Notes under the pieces: model-generated
Databases searched by the model: none
What the model saw: the letters and a program-made list of their open reading frames with translations, nothing else
Told to the model about the DNA's origin: nothing
Made by a program: the position numbers and the translations under genes
In this document: positions 10,378 to 22,402 of the stretch, piece by piece
Numbering within the stretch: the stretch's first letter is position 1
Layout: each line of letters opens with the position of its first letter
From: Phyto melanocephala
Lineage: Eukaryota > Arthropoda > Insecta > Diptera > Rhinophoridae
Reading direction: 5' to 3'
Length of the DNA: 64,000 nucleotides
Assembly (NCBI GenBank): GCA_941918925.1
Contig: OW799233.1
Location: 143,222,223-143,286,222 of the forward strand

Positions 10378-10457
10378 GGCAAATTACAGCATTCGAGCAT
10401 GATCGAACTTGATCGTTCGAGTAATATTTCGATGTTCGAATGCTGTTATTTGCCCCC
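10375..10457. mobile_element. 83-bp foldback element (micro-MITE)
   Basis: A 22-base arm starting GGGGGCAAAT at 10375 and the inverted arm ending ATTTGCCCCC at 10457 differ at one position. The 39-base centre is rich in TTCGA/TCGAA. No clear target duplication is seen. Superfamily unknown. Confidence 0.75.
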
Positions 10458-11385
10458 TAAAATTTCGTACAAAATAAGGTAAAAATATTATAATCAATAT
10501 TTAATGACTTTTAACAAAGAATTTAATGCTTAAAGCACTTAGTCATATGACAACGAAAACATTGACAGGTTCAATTTATTGGGGAACAGTTAAAATCTGT
10601 AGGTAAGTTCTCAAGTTTATAAGTAAAATAAGTTGAAATATTACATTGCAAGATAAGTCGTTTTAAGAGCTGCTTATAGAGTTGTAAAAAAACTTTCATG
10701 TTTTGAGAATATAAAGAGTTGTCGGCATAATTATTTTCACAAATTGGTCTTTTGTCTATTGGCGTTTTTTCATTCAAGTGCGTAAGTTACCGTTACTTAA
10801 GCATCAAAATCAACAACAACACTTATTTAAAATATTTTTTTCATGGTTTTGTGCATCTCAAACTGTTAGTAAGTATCATAATAGGCAGTGACTTTCGCTT
10901 CAACATAAGTATTTTGACATGCACATTATATCATTTTTCTTGTGTGTTCTTTGCAATCAAAGGTCAACTAAAATTGTTCTTATTAATTTTTGTGATTTTA
11001 CTTATAATTTAAATTTATCAGTGATTTGAAAATAAGGGGAAATCAACTGAGTCCACTTATATTGTTAAATCCTCAATTGTAGAAAAGTTCAATGCCCGAT
11101 TCGAGGTTGTATGAGAGCTCATTCGAAAACAACTCATCGAAAAAGAAGATTTATTTAAAACTTCCACAGTCAAATTTCAATAAAGCATTTTTAAAGTTTA
11201 AAAAAACGGTTTTTTTTACTTGTCAAAATAATTATGCCGACGACTGTATTTAGTTGCCATCGTATAAGGACACTATTAATATTCGTAGCAGAGATTATCG
11301 ATTTATTGGAAAAAGAAGGTGAGTCAAAGCCATCAGAAATCAATATCTTAAATGATTTAGATCAAGAAAACAATGGTAAGATCAA
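10458..11385. other. AT-rich DNA without a recognisable feature
   Basis: No gene or repeat boundary can be supported. ORFs at 10571-10777 (minus) and 10752-11012 (plus) have low-complexity composition and match nothing I recognise. Confidence 0.4.
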
Positions 11386-11389
11386 TACT

Positions 11390-11850
11390 CTGTCTCTAAA
11401 TCAACTTTTGGCAACTGTTAGAAAACATTCCACAGGCTACATACAGCAACATAAAAAAGGCAAATTTTTTTTCCACTGTGGTATGATGCCAAATCGCCAA
11501 AAAATAAATACGAATGCTTTCTCCGTATGCTATTTTAAGAAGGGTAAATACTCCGTAATACATATCTATGTGTTTATCGTGCCTCATGTTACAAATGATT
11601 GCCTTTTTTTCACAACTGCAAGTGACTTGCCACATAAGAAACTTCTTGGAGAATTTTGTTTGTTTTTTGTGCTGTTTAGTTCTTGAACCTTATCACGTAC
11701 ATCAGACACATAAAAATCTTGAACGACCCGGAAGTTGTAGAAAGTCTGCCATAACATAAGTTTCATCATCCATCACCCACCATATGTTTTTTTACGAAAT
11801 TTTTGAATTTTATGCAACTTTAACCTCGCACTATCTTTGACTCAACACAT
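11390..11850 (-). pseudogene. Mariner (ITmD37E-like) transposase relic
   Basis: On the minus strand, frames together read an MDDET-like block near 11770 (WMMKLMLWQTF in one frame, where relatives have VMDDETYVKADF), an LPG..FYV block near 11715 (frame-shifted), then MWQVTCSCEKKAIICN near 11620 (family: VWQAICSCGKKS) and FLAIWHHTTVEK near 11480 (family: FWPDLASCHYSK). Block order matches mosquito/fly ITmD37E-type transposases, with the MDDE Asp and the WPDLA Asp as catalytic residues. Several frameshifts and stops make it dead. Family A copy 3 lies just upstream on this strand, and a possible HTH fragment follows at 13990-14330. Confidence 0.6.
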
Positions 11851-12185
11851 TCTCCTTAGCACAGCCTGCTAAGACAAAAGAAAATATTTTTTTTGTTTTA
11901 CTTTTTATTTTATAAAAAAATCTTATATGTGTTGCATTTGTTTGCAAGAAATATGTACATGTTTTAGGCAGTAGTGAGTGCTTATCATAAATATGTTTTG
12001 TGCAGTTTACGCATCAATTTCTTGTGTTACGTTGTGAATGCTTTTAAACACGATACATGTTACAGCTTTTAACTACACGAGATGCTTTAAATTTTCCATA
12101 ATTTTACTATTTCTGAAGCACTTCGAACAAAATGTTGGCAGATAACAGTTTTGATGGTACAACTCGTACGTCCTTGAACTGTATT

Positions 12186-13960
12186 TATACCCGCCACCAA
12201 AAAAATGGTGGGGGTATATTCATTTTGTCATTCCGTTTGTAACACATCGAAATATCCATTTTAGACCCCATAAAGTATATATATTCTGAATCAGGGTTTG
12301 ATTTGATGACGACCTAGCTATGTCCGTCCGTCTGTCCGTCTCTTGAAAGCACGATAGAGGTCGCAGAATCTTTCTTATAGACAAGGTTTGCTTGGTATTG
12401 AAAATGGGCTATATCGGAATTTTAGGAGAGTTATAGCTCAAAAAGCAAGAGTAGGTCGAAAAAACCGTGTCCTTTAAACATCGAATAAAAAGGAATTGTG
12501 TCCAAACGCATTAACGTAGGCTCATGAAACTACGAATATATATTTCCTGAGTAAAAACAATATTTTTCCCCGAAAACTATCTAAATCTATGCATTAGGAG
12601 AAGAGTTATTGATCAAAATGTACGAAAATTTATACCGCACAGTGTATTTTTCGGTATATTTAAAAACAAAAACGTCATAAAAGCAACAAAATTGGATGTA
12701 CGACTCTGAAATTTTGCACACTTTGCTTTTTGGTGAAAGGCTTTTTTTTAACGGAAAATCAATGTGCCACGCCCACTTTAACGACCACCTCCCATATAAC
12801 GTTTTTCCTAAAATTGATATAATTTCTCTTTTAATAAAGATTTTGGAATAATAAAGGGCTATATTGAAACGCCTAAGTTGTACTCATTCGCAAAAATAAC
12901 TTTGACACGCCTACTATAACGCCCACTTTTAACGTTATCTACCGTTAATGAAATTTAAAAGCTCATAAAACCGTCAAAATTAGATGTATGATGATCAAAT
13001 TTGCTACGTATATCCTTCTTATCAATGTAGTTGTTGTGCCAAAAAGTTTAGGTGATACGCCCACTTTAACGCCTACCACCCGCATATCGGTTTATCTTAA
13101 ATTCATGTAATTTCTCTATTGACAAATCTTTTGGGAAAATAAATGACTATATTGAAATATTTAAGTTGTATTTATTAGCAAAAACTTTATTGACACACCT
13201 AATTTAACGCCCACTTTCATTGATAGACTACATTTACAAAAGCATTTTAGTAGCATATCGAAGTTATAAATTTTAAGGATCGATGTTGAATTTAAATAAA
13301 ACACAAATTATTTAGGAAATTATTATCATTTCTTTTTGTAATTATAATATTTGTATGGTTCAATTATGTATTTAACTAAATATCGGCTAAATGGCCCCCC
13401 CATCCTTGGCGCCACTCCTCTATCTGATGGTCCAAATTTTCAATGACAATGTTGTTGCTCAATTGTTGGGCATGATGATGAGTCTAGGTTGACTGCTCTT
13501 TTGCCACACTATCGCAAAAAAACAGAAATGGTTCCCATTCGACGAACTAAGAAGGCATTCACAGATTTTCTAACATTTTATACAGACTTGTTTTGCAGAA
13601 ATTTAAATATTTCTTACAATTCTCCCGATTGTGGACGAATTTGAACGATTATGTTGATCAAAAGAATTACGAAGTGCACAAAATGCATTTTGATTTGAAC
13701 GCCCATTTTTATAAAAAAAACTTTAAAGCGTCAAGTGTCAAGTGAAATGCAGAAAACAAATTTAAAGACTAGGCGTAGTTAACCTTCAGCATGGGCCCTT
13801 AAAATTTAACCACCCTCTACAAAGAAAGTGATACATATTTCATTATAAATAGATAATTCCATAGCGATTAACAAAATAATAAATTTTGTGCTTTAAATGT
13901 ACACAAAATTGGTGGTGGGTATAAAAGATTCGGCACAGCCGAATATAGTGCTCTTACTTG
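12186..13960 (+). mobile_element. Helentron-like family A copy 3
   Basis: Both ends match copy 2: the 5' hairpin TATACCCGCCACC ... GGTGGGGGTATA, and at the 3' end GGTGGTGGGTATA, hairpin ATTCGGC-ACA-GCCGAAT, 'gtgctcttacttg'. The core and a GTCY run are present. It has only about 1.6 units of the 288-bp repeat (starts 12769 and about 13056). The 3' body includes a segment 'ggcccccccatccttggcg' (about 13393) not seen in copy 2, and about 95 extra bases near 13555-13650, where copy 2 has a deletion. No coding potential for transposition. Confidence 0.8.
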
Positions 13961-13989
13961 TTTCTTTTGTAATTGTATTACTAATGACT

Positions 13990-14330
13990 ATAATTTTTGA
14001 ATAAAAAAGTTATATTTGTAGTAACAAATGTAAGAATATACAGTTGTACATTCGTTGTACCGTCGTTTAGCTTTGTAAAATTCTTTAGTTCGACTAGGAT
14101 TAAGCGATCTGCTTTTCTGACAGGAGAGTTAGGGGCTGTTAGAAAGTGTTGTTTGACTTCATTTGCCTTACCACCTTCTTTTAGATCTTTTCTTCGTTCT
14201 GATTTAGGTTTTGTTTCGATTAAGTCTTCCTTTTACTGTTCGGTGAGTTTTGACACAGTGTTACGATGGACCACCAAATCTTCTGCAATTTTTCTGAAAC
14301 TTCATATTACATACATACATTTTTTCCGCT
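13990..14330 (-). pseudogene. Possible transposase helix-turn-helix fragment
   Basis: The minus strand reads KIAEDLVVHRNTVSKL near 14290, a typical helix-turn-helix, then a stop and about 60 open codons (KANEVKQHFLTAPNSPVRKA...). This layout is usual at the front of Tc1/mariner transposases. It could be the N-terminus of the relic at 11390-11850, separated by family A copy 3, but it could belong to another transposon. The 111-aa + strand ORF here is antisense. Confidence 0.3.
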
Positions 14331-14339
14331 GATCATTTT

Positions 14340-17300
14340 GACAGAAATAACAGTTAAAAAATAATGATTTTGAAAGGATGATATATGACATATAACTAAG
14401 ACTAACGTTACTAAAAACCAATAATTTGTTCGACCAAGAAAAAGCTTTAGTTGAAATAGTGTGTATAAGTTTTATTAATCTTTTATTTTGTTTTTTGACT
14501 TACTCTTTATAGTGGATATTATCGCTATATGCAAAGAACAAAAAGTAATAAACGAAGACCGTGTGCTGGTGATAAATTTAAAGCAACTCAAAATGCAAAA
14601 CGTATGAATTTTGTATCATAAAAATTCATTAAAGATAAATTTAAAATTTTTTTTTTTTTCTAAAATAAGATTAATACATTAAAAAATAAATAAATGTTAT
14701 TAAACGACAATAAATCAGACACATTTTTTTAGCCATAAGTTATGAAGCACATTTTCACATTGATAAATTGTTTAGTAATCAATATTGCCTTTTTTAGTGA
14801 CTATAAAAAACAAATGCATTCATTTATCACTGTTTAGTACGAGTTTCTGGAAAAAGGGGCAACAGAGGTAGAGTTCTTTTCGTGTTGACTTAGTAACACC
14901 GATATTATTGGCTGAGGGACATATACGCATGAACCAATTGTTGACTTTTTCTTTTTGACATAAACTAGCTTACCGTATAAATTCAAAGCGTCATATAGTC
15001 AATAGATTTGTTTAAATTTATCATATCATTTAGATTATTTAATAATTTTTTCAATAGATTATCCAAAAAAATATTTTCAATAAGATCATATGACAATAAA
15101 TTAATTGGTTGATATTGTACTTAATTTGATTTCTTATGATCTGGGTGCAACTATAGTAATAAATATTAAAAGATTAACCCCGATTTCATAGTTATTCTTT
15201 ACATTTATGGAAATAACTTGTATAAAAAATTTCTTTTTAAAACTACAGGTTTGATGATTTGCATTCATTTTATAAAAACTGTATTAGTTCGACATAGAAG
15301 ACATTTGGCTACCCATAACCAGACCTACATCTCTTGATGTTCATTGAGTTATACAGTTGGATTAAACTTCTTGCATATCTTGATGGTGTTGTTTTTATTC
15401 TCTCACTTGTCTTTATTAATTTTTCATTCGAAATTTAAAGCTTTAAAAGCTACTTAATGTATTCTCTTCGCACTTAGTGACTTGACTTTTCATTATCTTT
15501 CATTCTTATCTTATAAATAGAAGGCAGAAAAACACTTTATATGCAACATGACATCTTTTTGGATAATTTATTGATCGAAAAATGTACGATATTCACATTC
15601 TTACACAATGTTAGTTGTGTTTACTTTAATTAACATTAATAAGTTGTTTTCCTTAATTAACTGAAACGGACATTTGCTATTCCATTTAGCCTCTGAATTT
15701 ATTTCGTAATCAAAATAATGTGCGAAAGATTTATATCCATCTTAATCTGAAGCTAAATACTTTGAAAATACACAATGAATTCTGTGCACGTGCCTAGCAT
15801 ATTTATTCATATCTTTTTAACATACATATTTGTTTTCGATATAAATTCTTTTTAAACTAAATGATTTATGACCACAAAATACAAAAGCAAAAAATAAAAC
15901 CAAAACACTAGAGCTAAAATTGTTTTCCTGTTTATCTATCTGTTTAAATATGTACATGTACATATATTTATCTTGGAAAAAATTTTAATAAAAGCCAACA
16001 AAGAAGATTGTGTGTCATTTAGTTTATTTTCTTTTATATATTGGGCCTTCAATGAAGCCAAAATACAAATTTGTTTAATATTCTTTCCTTTAAAGTTAAA
16101 TTTAAATAAAATAGTATGAAATTACCAGTATGTTGATATTTAAAAATTTCAAAAATGATCTCATCTTAAACGACATTGATCAGACTAAAACCATGTCGCC
16201 CAACGACGTTAAAATGTAAATGATTTTTCTGTGATCGAAGCAACATGTCATGCGTTAATTTTAAAATTTTGTTTTGTTAAATTTTGGTTTTTCACTGTAT
16301 TCTACTAGCCAAGCCCTTTAGTTTAATACCAATCTAGTCCTTGTTTGGGTGTTTAAAACCAATTTAAAGTCTGCCATCTTGTTCTTGCCACTTTTTAAAG
16401 ACGTATTATATTACACTTAAGAAGCCCTTTCATCTGACGCCCATATTAAGTTGAAAGAAATATTAATTTCGCTATTTTAATTCAGTAGTTATATCAAATT
16501 TAAAACTATATAACTTATACGCCATTTTGCTCAAGACTCCATGTTGGATTTCGAATTAACCATATGGAAGGGACTGAAAAATTATGCAGTCCTTCAGTAT
16601 AAAGACTTCATCAAAACCTTTCTAAAATATCCTGTGTGTAATTATTCAAGCCCTTTCAAGTGATATAAAAATTCAGAATCTTTCAAATATTCAGTTTTGT
16701 TTGTAAATTGAAGGAGAAATGACGAGGCAATCACATTTTGGTGTTTTTATCTCAGTCAGCGTCGAACAGATTTGATCAGATTTGGATGCACATAAATGCG
16801 TCTGGTTGAATATATGTTCGGAAATATTTGGAATAACATCATATTCTTACGTAAGTATATACAAATCCTCTGTTATCAACTGACAAACTGACTGGACAAA
16901 ATCAACTAAATAGAAGAAAAGTTGTTCACTGCAATGTAAGATAAAGTCATATAAGTATTTATGTACTCTTAACTTTGAACCAAATGCTGTAACGCCTTAA
17001 AGCATTGACATGGATTGACAACATTTCACACACATACTTATTTTCTCAGTAAGAATATATAAAAAATATTAATAATCTGGCAATCCGAATATAGCGATCT
17101 TACGTGTATTTACACAAATTGAAATATTACTTCGACTTGAGTGTGCACATAATAAATTTTTAAATCAAACGAAGCGCAAAAGCAAAACAAAGTCACAAAA
17201 ACAATGCTGCTAGATTTTAATAATAAGGAATATTTTTTATCTCTAAAAAAAATTTAATTTTATAGTTGAGAGAATTGTATTTTATTATGCATACATATTT

Positions 17301-17374
17301 AGTTTTGATTTTTTTTGATTTTATTATGGATGCCTTGTGCTTAATTGCTTCTTATTAATAACATTTATATTACA
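14340..17374. other. Long AT-rich stretch with no supportable gene
   Basis: Simple AT-rich DNA with no open frame of note. Between about 16370 and 17110 the sequence has the texture of a decayed Helentron-like copy: 'ctccatgttggatttcgaat' near 16550, and 'aatccgaatatagcgatctt' at about 17082, like a degraded 3' terminal hairpin region. Boundaries cannot be drawn. Confidence 0.5.
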
Positions 17375-17871
17375 CTAGAAAGGCCCGGCGCGCGTAGCTA
17401 CGCCCCTTAATGAATAAAATTGCATTCTGAATTTTAATTTAATATCAAGTGCAAAAAGCTAAGAATTATAACTTTTTTTAATGGGCGTGGCACCGCCCAC
17501 TTTTCTAATCACGAAACTGTATAGTCATGACAGCTGAATATGTATGCAAAGTTTCAGAAAAATGGGTGAAGTTCAAGTAGTTGAAAATGATAATTTTTTT
17601 TATGGGCGTGACACTGCGCACTTTTATAGTCACGGAATTATATAGTCATGACAGCTCAATGTGTGTGCAAAGTTTCAGAAAAATCAACAAGTGCAAGTAG
17701 CTAAAAATGATAACTAATTTTTATTGGCGTGGCCCCGCCCACTTTTTGCCACCCATAAACACTCCCTGGAATGTGTACAACAACTTGTCAAAGTTTGAGT
17801 CCGATCGGTTTTAAAGTTTCGAAGTCTACAGCTAACACACACACACAGAGTTTCACTTTTATACATATAGA
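17375..17871 (-). mobile_element. Non-autonomous Helitron (497 bp)
   Basis: On the minus strand it begins TCTATATGTATAAAAG after an A and ends ...GGGCCTTTCTAG before a T. These are the canonical Helitron features: 5' TC, 3' CTAG, insertion between A and T, no target duplication. GC-rich 'gcgcgccgggcc' sits just before the 3' end. The interior has repeated boxes such as 'gggcgtggcaccgcccac' and no coding frame. Confidence 0.8.
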
Positions 17872-18319
17872 TGAGCTTCTCATTTACACATATACGTAAC
17901 TATTTATAAGTCATGTATGTTATATATATGTATAAATGTATGCATGTTGTCTATAGTTTTAAATATATGTTTGTAGTAAGTAATCACGTATGTGCATACC
18001 TATTTCCACAGTAGACTGTTGTACATGCTAGGTACTTTCAAATTCGTTATTAATTTATATAATTTAAGTTTTGGTTAACTGAAATATGTAGCTTCCTTAG
18101 GTAAATGTATAAAATATTTAATGCTAATTACTGTTAAGTCTAATACAATACTTGCGTGTATACTTATAACTTATAACTTAATTCTTAATTTATTAGATTA
18201 GATGGTACATTGTTTTTGCATTTAGGGTTTTATATACATCAGACGATGGAATTTTCACAGTTTTTTCTTCTTTATAATTAACGATTACGATTTGGTCTTA
18301 GTAAACATTTACTTTTAAT

Positions 18320-19434
18320 ACCACGGTATCAATTAAGTATATATTTTCTGAAAGCTTATGACTAGGTGAGTCTAGTAAGCTATGTCTGGGTGTCCTTATG
18401 ACAGCTGACATCAACTTTTAAAGGTAAAGGTAACATGTAGCTCAGATCTATACGTTTATCAATCTATTCAAAAGAGCCGGTAATGAATGGCTATTAAAAT
18501 CAAGCACAAACGTTTCATAATTTTCTGAGAAAGATTAAATAAACATGACTGCCTCTGTCTATTTCCGCCCCAGGATAAATTATAGAAACGTTGGCCACTA
18601 TTTATAAATATAAATAGTATGCCTTTAGGGATATTCGTAAAAAGTTTTGAACAAATTGGTCACTAGGTCGGTTATAAGCAAAAAAAATATAAATTTATTT
18701 TTAATATATCAAGTTGTTGAAGCATACTATAAAGATGCTATAACGACTTTAGTGACTTTACAAACCCAACTCTCAGAAATAATTGTTAAGAAAATCTGGA
18801 AAATATCTTAGAAATTAACTGAGATATAAGTTATAAGTATTTTTCCATAAATTTTCAAAAAGTAAATTTATTTTTCTTATCTTCTGGTCAACAAAGAGGA
18901 TTTCTGACTATTCAGCTATAATACAGTATAAAAAATTATGGCATCTACTATGAAATGGTGTACAATTAATTTATATATGGGTCAAATCAAATATTTAAAA
19001 ATGTACTTACTTCAACCTTCGTAGTTTTGGACGAAAGGGCTGGTATCGAATATAGTAAATTATGAAAAAGTAAAAATAAAATAGCAGATATATGTTAAAC
19101 AAAATTATATTAATTACGCTTACCCACAATATTGGTATCACATTAAAGGTCTTGATCAGTAGAATGCAGTAAGGTTTGAAGGTTAATCTAAGGTGGTACC
19201 CTAAATAAAATGGAGGATAATAATTTTCTATCAATATGGGTATGACTGGTAGAATACAGTCAACCTTGTTAAACTTCAAAATCACAGATGGCCTCGGAAA
19301 TAAAAAAGCAAAATAGCGTATAACAAAGAAATCTGAAATCTAGGCTAGGCTAAGGATGTGGTCAATATACCTCTGTACATGATAATAATGGGTATTATAA
19401 GACTTAGGGCGGCCGAAAATAACACTATTAATTG
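18320..19434 (+). mobile_element. Helentron-like family C relic
   Basis: It starts in a decayed core ('aagtatatattttctgaaag') followed by 'tatgtctgggtgtcc', a GTCY remnant. The body shares text with other family C copies ('gggatattcgtaaaaagttttga', split by changes). It ends 'gacttagggcggccgaaaat' and 'aacactattaattg', a degraded form of the shared 3' hairpin and tail. The 92-aa minus ORF at 19007-19285 is low complexity. Confidence 0.5.
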
Positions 19435-19589
19435 TTTAATGGCTATTTTTATTTTTTATTTAGTTAATAAAACTAAAAAAGGCCCGATGAATTTGCGTTT
19501 GGTTTTTCTTTAGGGCTAAATTTCATTTGATATTAATTACAACTATATTAAAATAGAAGAATTTTAAATCTTATAAAATTAGAACTAAA

Positions 19590-20300
19590 TCTGTGTCAAA
19601 AAGGAAAAACTGCTTTAGTGAACATAAGCTAAATTTAAAATAAAAACATCATTGCAATCTCTGCATTTAAAACTGCCTTCAACAAAATTTTTCAATTATT
19701 ATGTAGAACTCTACAGGAAATTATAGCGAAAAAACGTATTGCCTATATATTTTCAAAGAACTATATCACTTGGAATAATAACTTTTTTGAAATTAAAATT
19801 TAGCGAAATATACGCAAATAAATATTTCTTATTTTTTATAGCGCAGAATTCATATTATGGTATTTTTTTTAAGAAAATCAATATTTAAAAATCAACTCAA
19901 AATTTTAAAAGTGCTTTTTTGAAAAATTATAAAACAGATATAAGCAGTTTTTCCATATTTCCACAAAAATTATAGATTATTTTGAATAACTATCACCCCT
20001 GTGACAAAAGGTATAACTGCTTAAGTTTATATAAGCTCAATTTAAGATAATAGCACCCTTGCAATACTACAATTTAAAACTAGCCTCTGGCGAGTTTTCA
20101 ACAATTTTAGACAACTCTATAAGAATTTATGGCAAAAATGCTATTTTCTTATATTTTATCAATGAGCCATATTTATTTATTTAAATATAAGAGAGCCAAT
20201 ATGTCGCTTAATTCTTACAATGTGAAATTTATACAATAGGCTTTGTTATAATCAGTTTATAAAAACCAACCCATATATTTAAAAGTGCCTTTCTAAAAAA
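19590..20300 (+). repeat. Diverged tandem duplication, period about 400 bp
   Basis: 'aactgctttagtgaacataagct...tgcaatct...atttaaaactgcctt' (from 19600) recurs from about 20010 as 'aactgcttaagtttatataagct...tgcaatact...atttaaaactagcct', and both go on to a similar 'gaactctacaggaaattat' / 'caactctataagaatttat'. The second half is interrupted by the MITE at 20304. Nature unknown; no coding frame. Confidence 0.55.
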
Positions 20301-20303
20301 CTA

Positions 20304-20699
20304 CCCTGCAAAAAAATATTAGAAGTAGTGCAAAGCGAATTACATTTTCAAGACTTCTAAATCAATTGTGTAAAAGCATTAATTCTAAATGACTTCTGAA
20401 CTGCAAAATAACTTGTCGTAAATGATGTGCTTAAAAATGAATGTAACATCATGCTAAATATCTTAAACAATTCATGTAAACAAACAAATTCAACTCATTT
20501 AACATCCGATGCTTCTCATCAAATATGCATGAGTTCTAAATATGTACTTAGAATGGAGTGCAGTTCATTAATATATTCATGTCAACACATGATCTCCAAT
20601 GACACGCTAATGTTAAAATCATTAGTGTTTTCACCTAAATTTAATCACTTCGTCACCAGTTGATTTTAGATTTTAGATTAGATAGATTTTTTTGCTGGG
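20304..20699. mobile_element. TA-flanked MITE, member 1
   Basis: Terminal inverted repeats are CCCTGCAAAAAAAT on the left and ATTTTTTTGCTGGG on the right, with TA on both sides, as for Tc1/mariner-type insertion. No transposase. The 78-aa ORF inside is not credible. Confidence 0.65.
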
Positions 20700-20739
20700 T
20701 ATTTAAATATTTATGAGCACATTTTGCTTATTGCCACAG

Positions 20740-21250
20740 GATTAAGCGTGCGATACAGCTATTTGAACAACTACATTTGTCTCTTGCGCTGCAGCTCATC
20801 ATCCTCTTATTGCACAACGTTTAGAATACTCCTATCCCCCGGCAAGAGGTGTTGATAATACCTATTACAAAATAACCTAAAACTCAAGATATTGAAAGCA
20901 CACATTGCAGATTAAATGTTAAACTTTATTTTATGTGACCTTCTTCCAGAAAAGATATCTTGTGTGTCGAAAAACGGGTTTGGACTTAAAGGGTACCTAG
21001 AATGGTGTTAAATAAGATGAAATGAGTTAGATATCTGATACAAATTTATTTACCCTATAAAAACGTACAAAACGCGTTGTTGCGTCGGTCACTCGTTGGG
21101 GCTTAAGAATCAAGTATCGAGATCATAACAAACACAGCAGCAACAATGACAAAGATATTGTCACAATAAAAGCGAAAAAAAAAACGTCACCACATAGGCA
21201 TGACGTCACCACAGTAGGCACTCATAACCATACTAAATCGCATCTCCCAA
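20740..21250. other. Less AT-rich patch of unknown origin
   Basis: The patch is visibly richer in G and C than its surroundings ('tgcgctgcagctcatcatcc', 'cgcgttgttgcgtcggtcac', 'agcagcaacaatgac'). No open frame and no terminal repeats are seen. It might be a retroelement remnant or conserved non-coding DNA. It contains the duplicated CRE-like motif at 21185-21220. Confidence 0.35.
21185..21220 (+). promoter_or_regulatory. Two adjacent CRE-like motifs
   Basis: CGTCACCACATAGGCA is followed at once by TGACGTCACCACAGTAGGCA. The second contains the full palindrome TGACGTCA (21201-21208), the consensus for CREB/ATF-type bZIP factors; the first has the half site CGTCA. There is no gene start nearby, so a regulatory role is only possible. 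Confidence 0.3.
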
Positions 21251-21505
21251 CTGAAGGTGTGCTCACAGTGATAATTCGTTATGAAACTTTAAATGCGTTT
21301 TTCTCAAAACTTTAAAACTAGGTCCCTTTTTTCGGAGAAGGTCACATATATAAATTATGCTTCTGCTACATTGTAGATGAATTACATCTATACATGGCCC
21401 TAGAATGTAAAAAAACTTATATGTATATTTCAACAAGTTTTCCAACTAACCACAAACAGAAAGTTATCATTCGAATTTTTGTAATGGTGTGTGTCGACAT
21501 ATATA

Positions 21506-22398
21506 CCCAGCCTGCAAAATTGTCTTTCATTTATCAGATGTCTGTAAAAAATGAATACAAACAAGCAAAAGTTCTATAAGAATTGTGTCAGATTTCTTAC
21601 TGCAAAACCATATGAAGTGGTTGATATGAATTCTGTGAGGCATGTCATGGGAAATTCTAATTTTTTTATCAACGTGTCTGATAACAGTCGGACAGAAATC
21701 TGATAGAAAACGCAGGGAAAATTCTGATTTATTATACGGCAAATGTACAGATTTCTTGGAGAAATCTAAGAGAACATTTAAATGAATTTGTAAATAAGGT
21801 CTCTCAAAAGTAAAATGTAACTCAGTTTTATGTATTTTTTTTCTTTCACAATTTTATTATTATTTTTTTTAATTACACATAGATAGTGATTGGTAAATAT
21901 TGTATTATTCTAATATTTAAAAGTATTATATTCCTTTTCTAAATTTCAATATTTCTTTACTTTTTACAATTTTAACCATTGATTTTTCCATTATTATTAT
22001 TTATTTTTTAACACTTACAAAATTATTTATTTTATTTTACTTAAAAGAATTTAGTAATTTATATTTATTTCTTTAAATTTTTATTTCACTTATGACTGCA
22101 ACTCAGACACGATGTTAAGAAAACTAAAAGAACAAAAATTACACAAAAACAAAAGGAAATTAAAAAACTTTGTCTATACGAAATCATTCGGAAAATTATC
22201 AGTCATAATGGTAAACAAAAATTCTTCCGATTTTTCCACACAATATCCGTCAGTTATGTCCTATATCCAATATCCCAGGTATGCCTCACCGAAATCTCTA
22301 CGTAATGTTTGTTAAAAAAATAAAATTATATATTTGACAGACTTATTTCATTCAAACTAGTCTATTTCAGGCATTTTAGAACTATTTTGCAAGCAGGG
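21506..22398. mobile_element. TA-flanked MITE, member 2
   Basis: Left end CCCAGCCTGCAAAATTGT; right end (reverse complemented) CCCTGCTTGCAAAATAGT; flanked by TA on each side. It is 893 bp of AT-rich interior. The ORFs inside (for example 67 aa at 22112) are short, lysine-rich and unrecognised. Confidence 0.65.
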
Positions 22399-22402
22399 TA
22401 AG

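Noticed and set aside
11234..11686. 150-aa plus-strand ORF
   Set aside because: Much of it is antisense to a recognisable mariner-type transposase relic on the minus strand.
13997..14332. 111-aa plus-strand ORF
   Set aside because: The opposite strand shows a helix-turn-helix-like reading; the plus frame looks like its antisense shadow.
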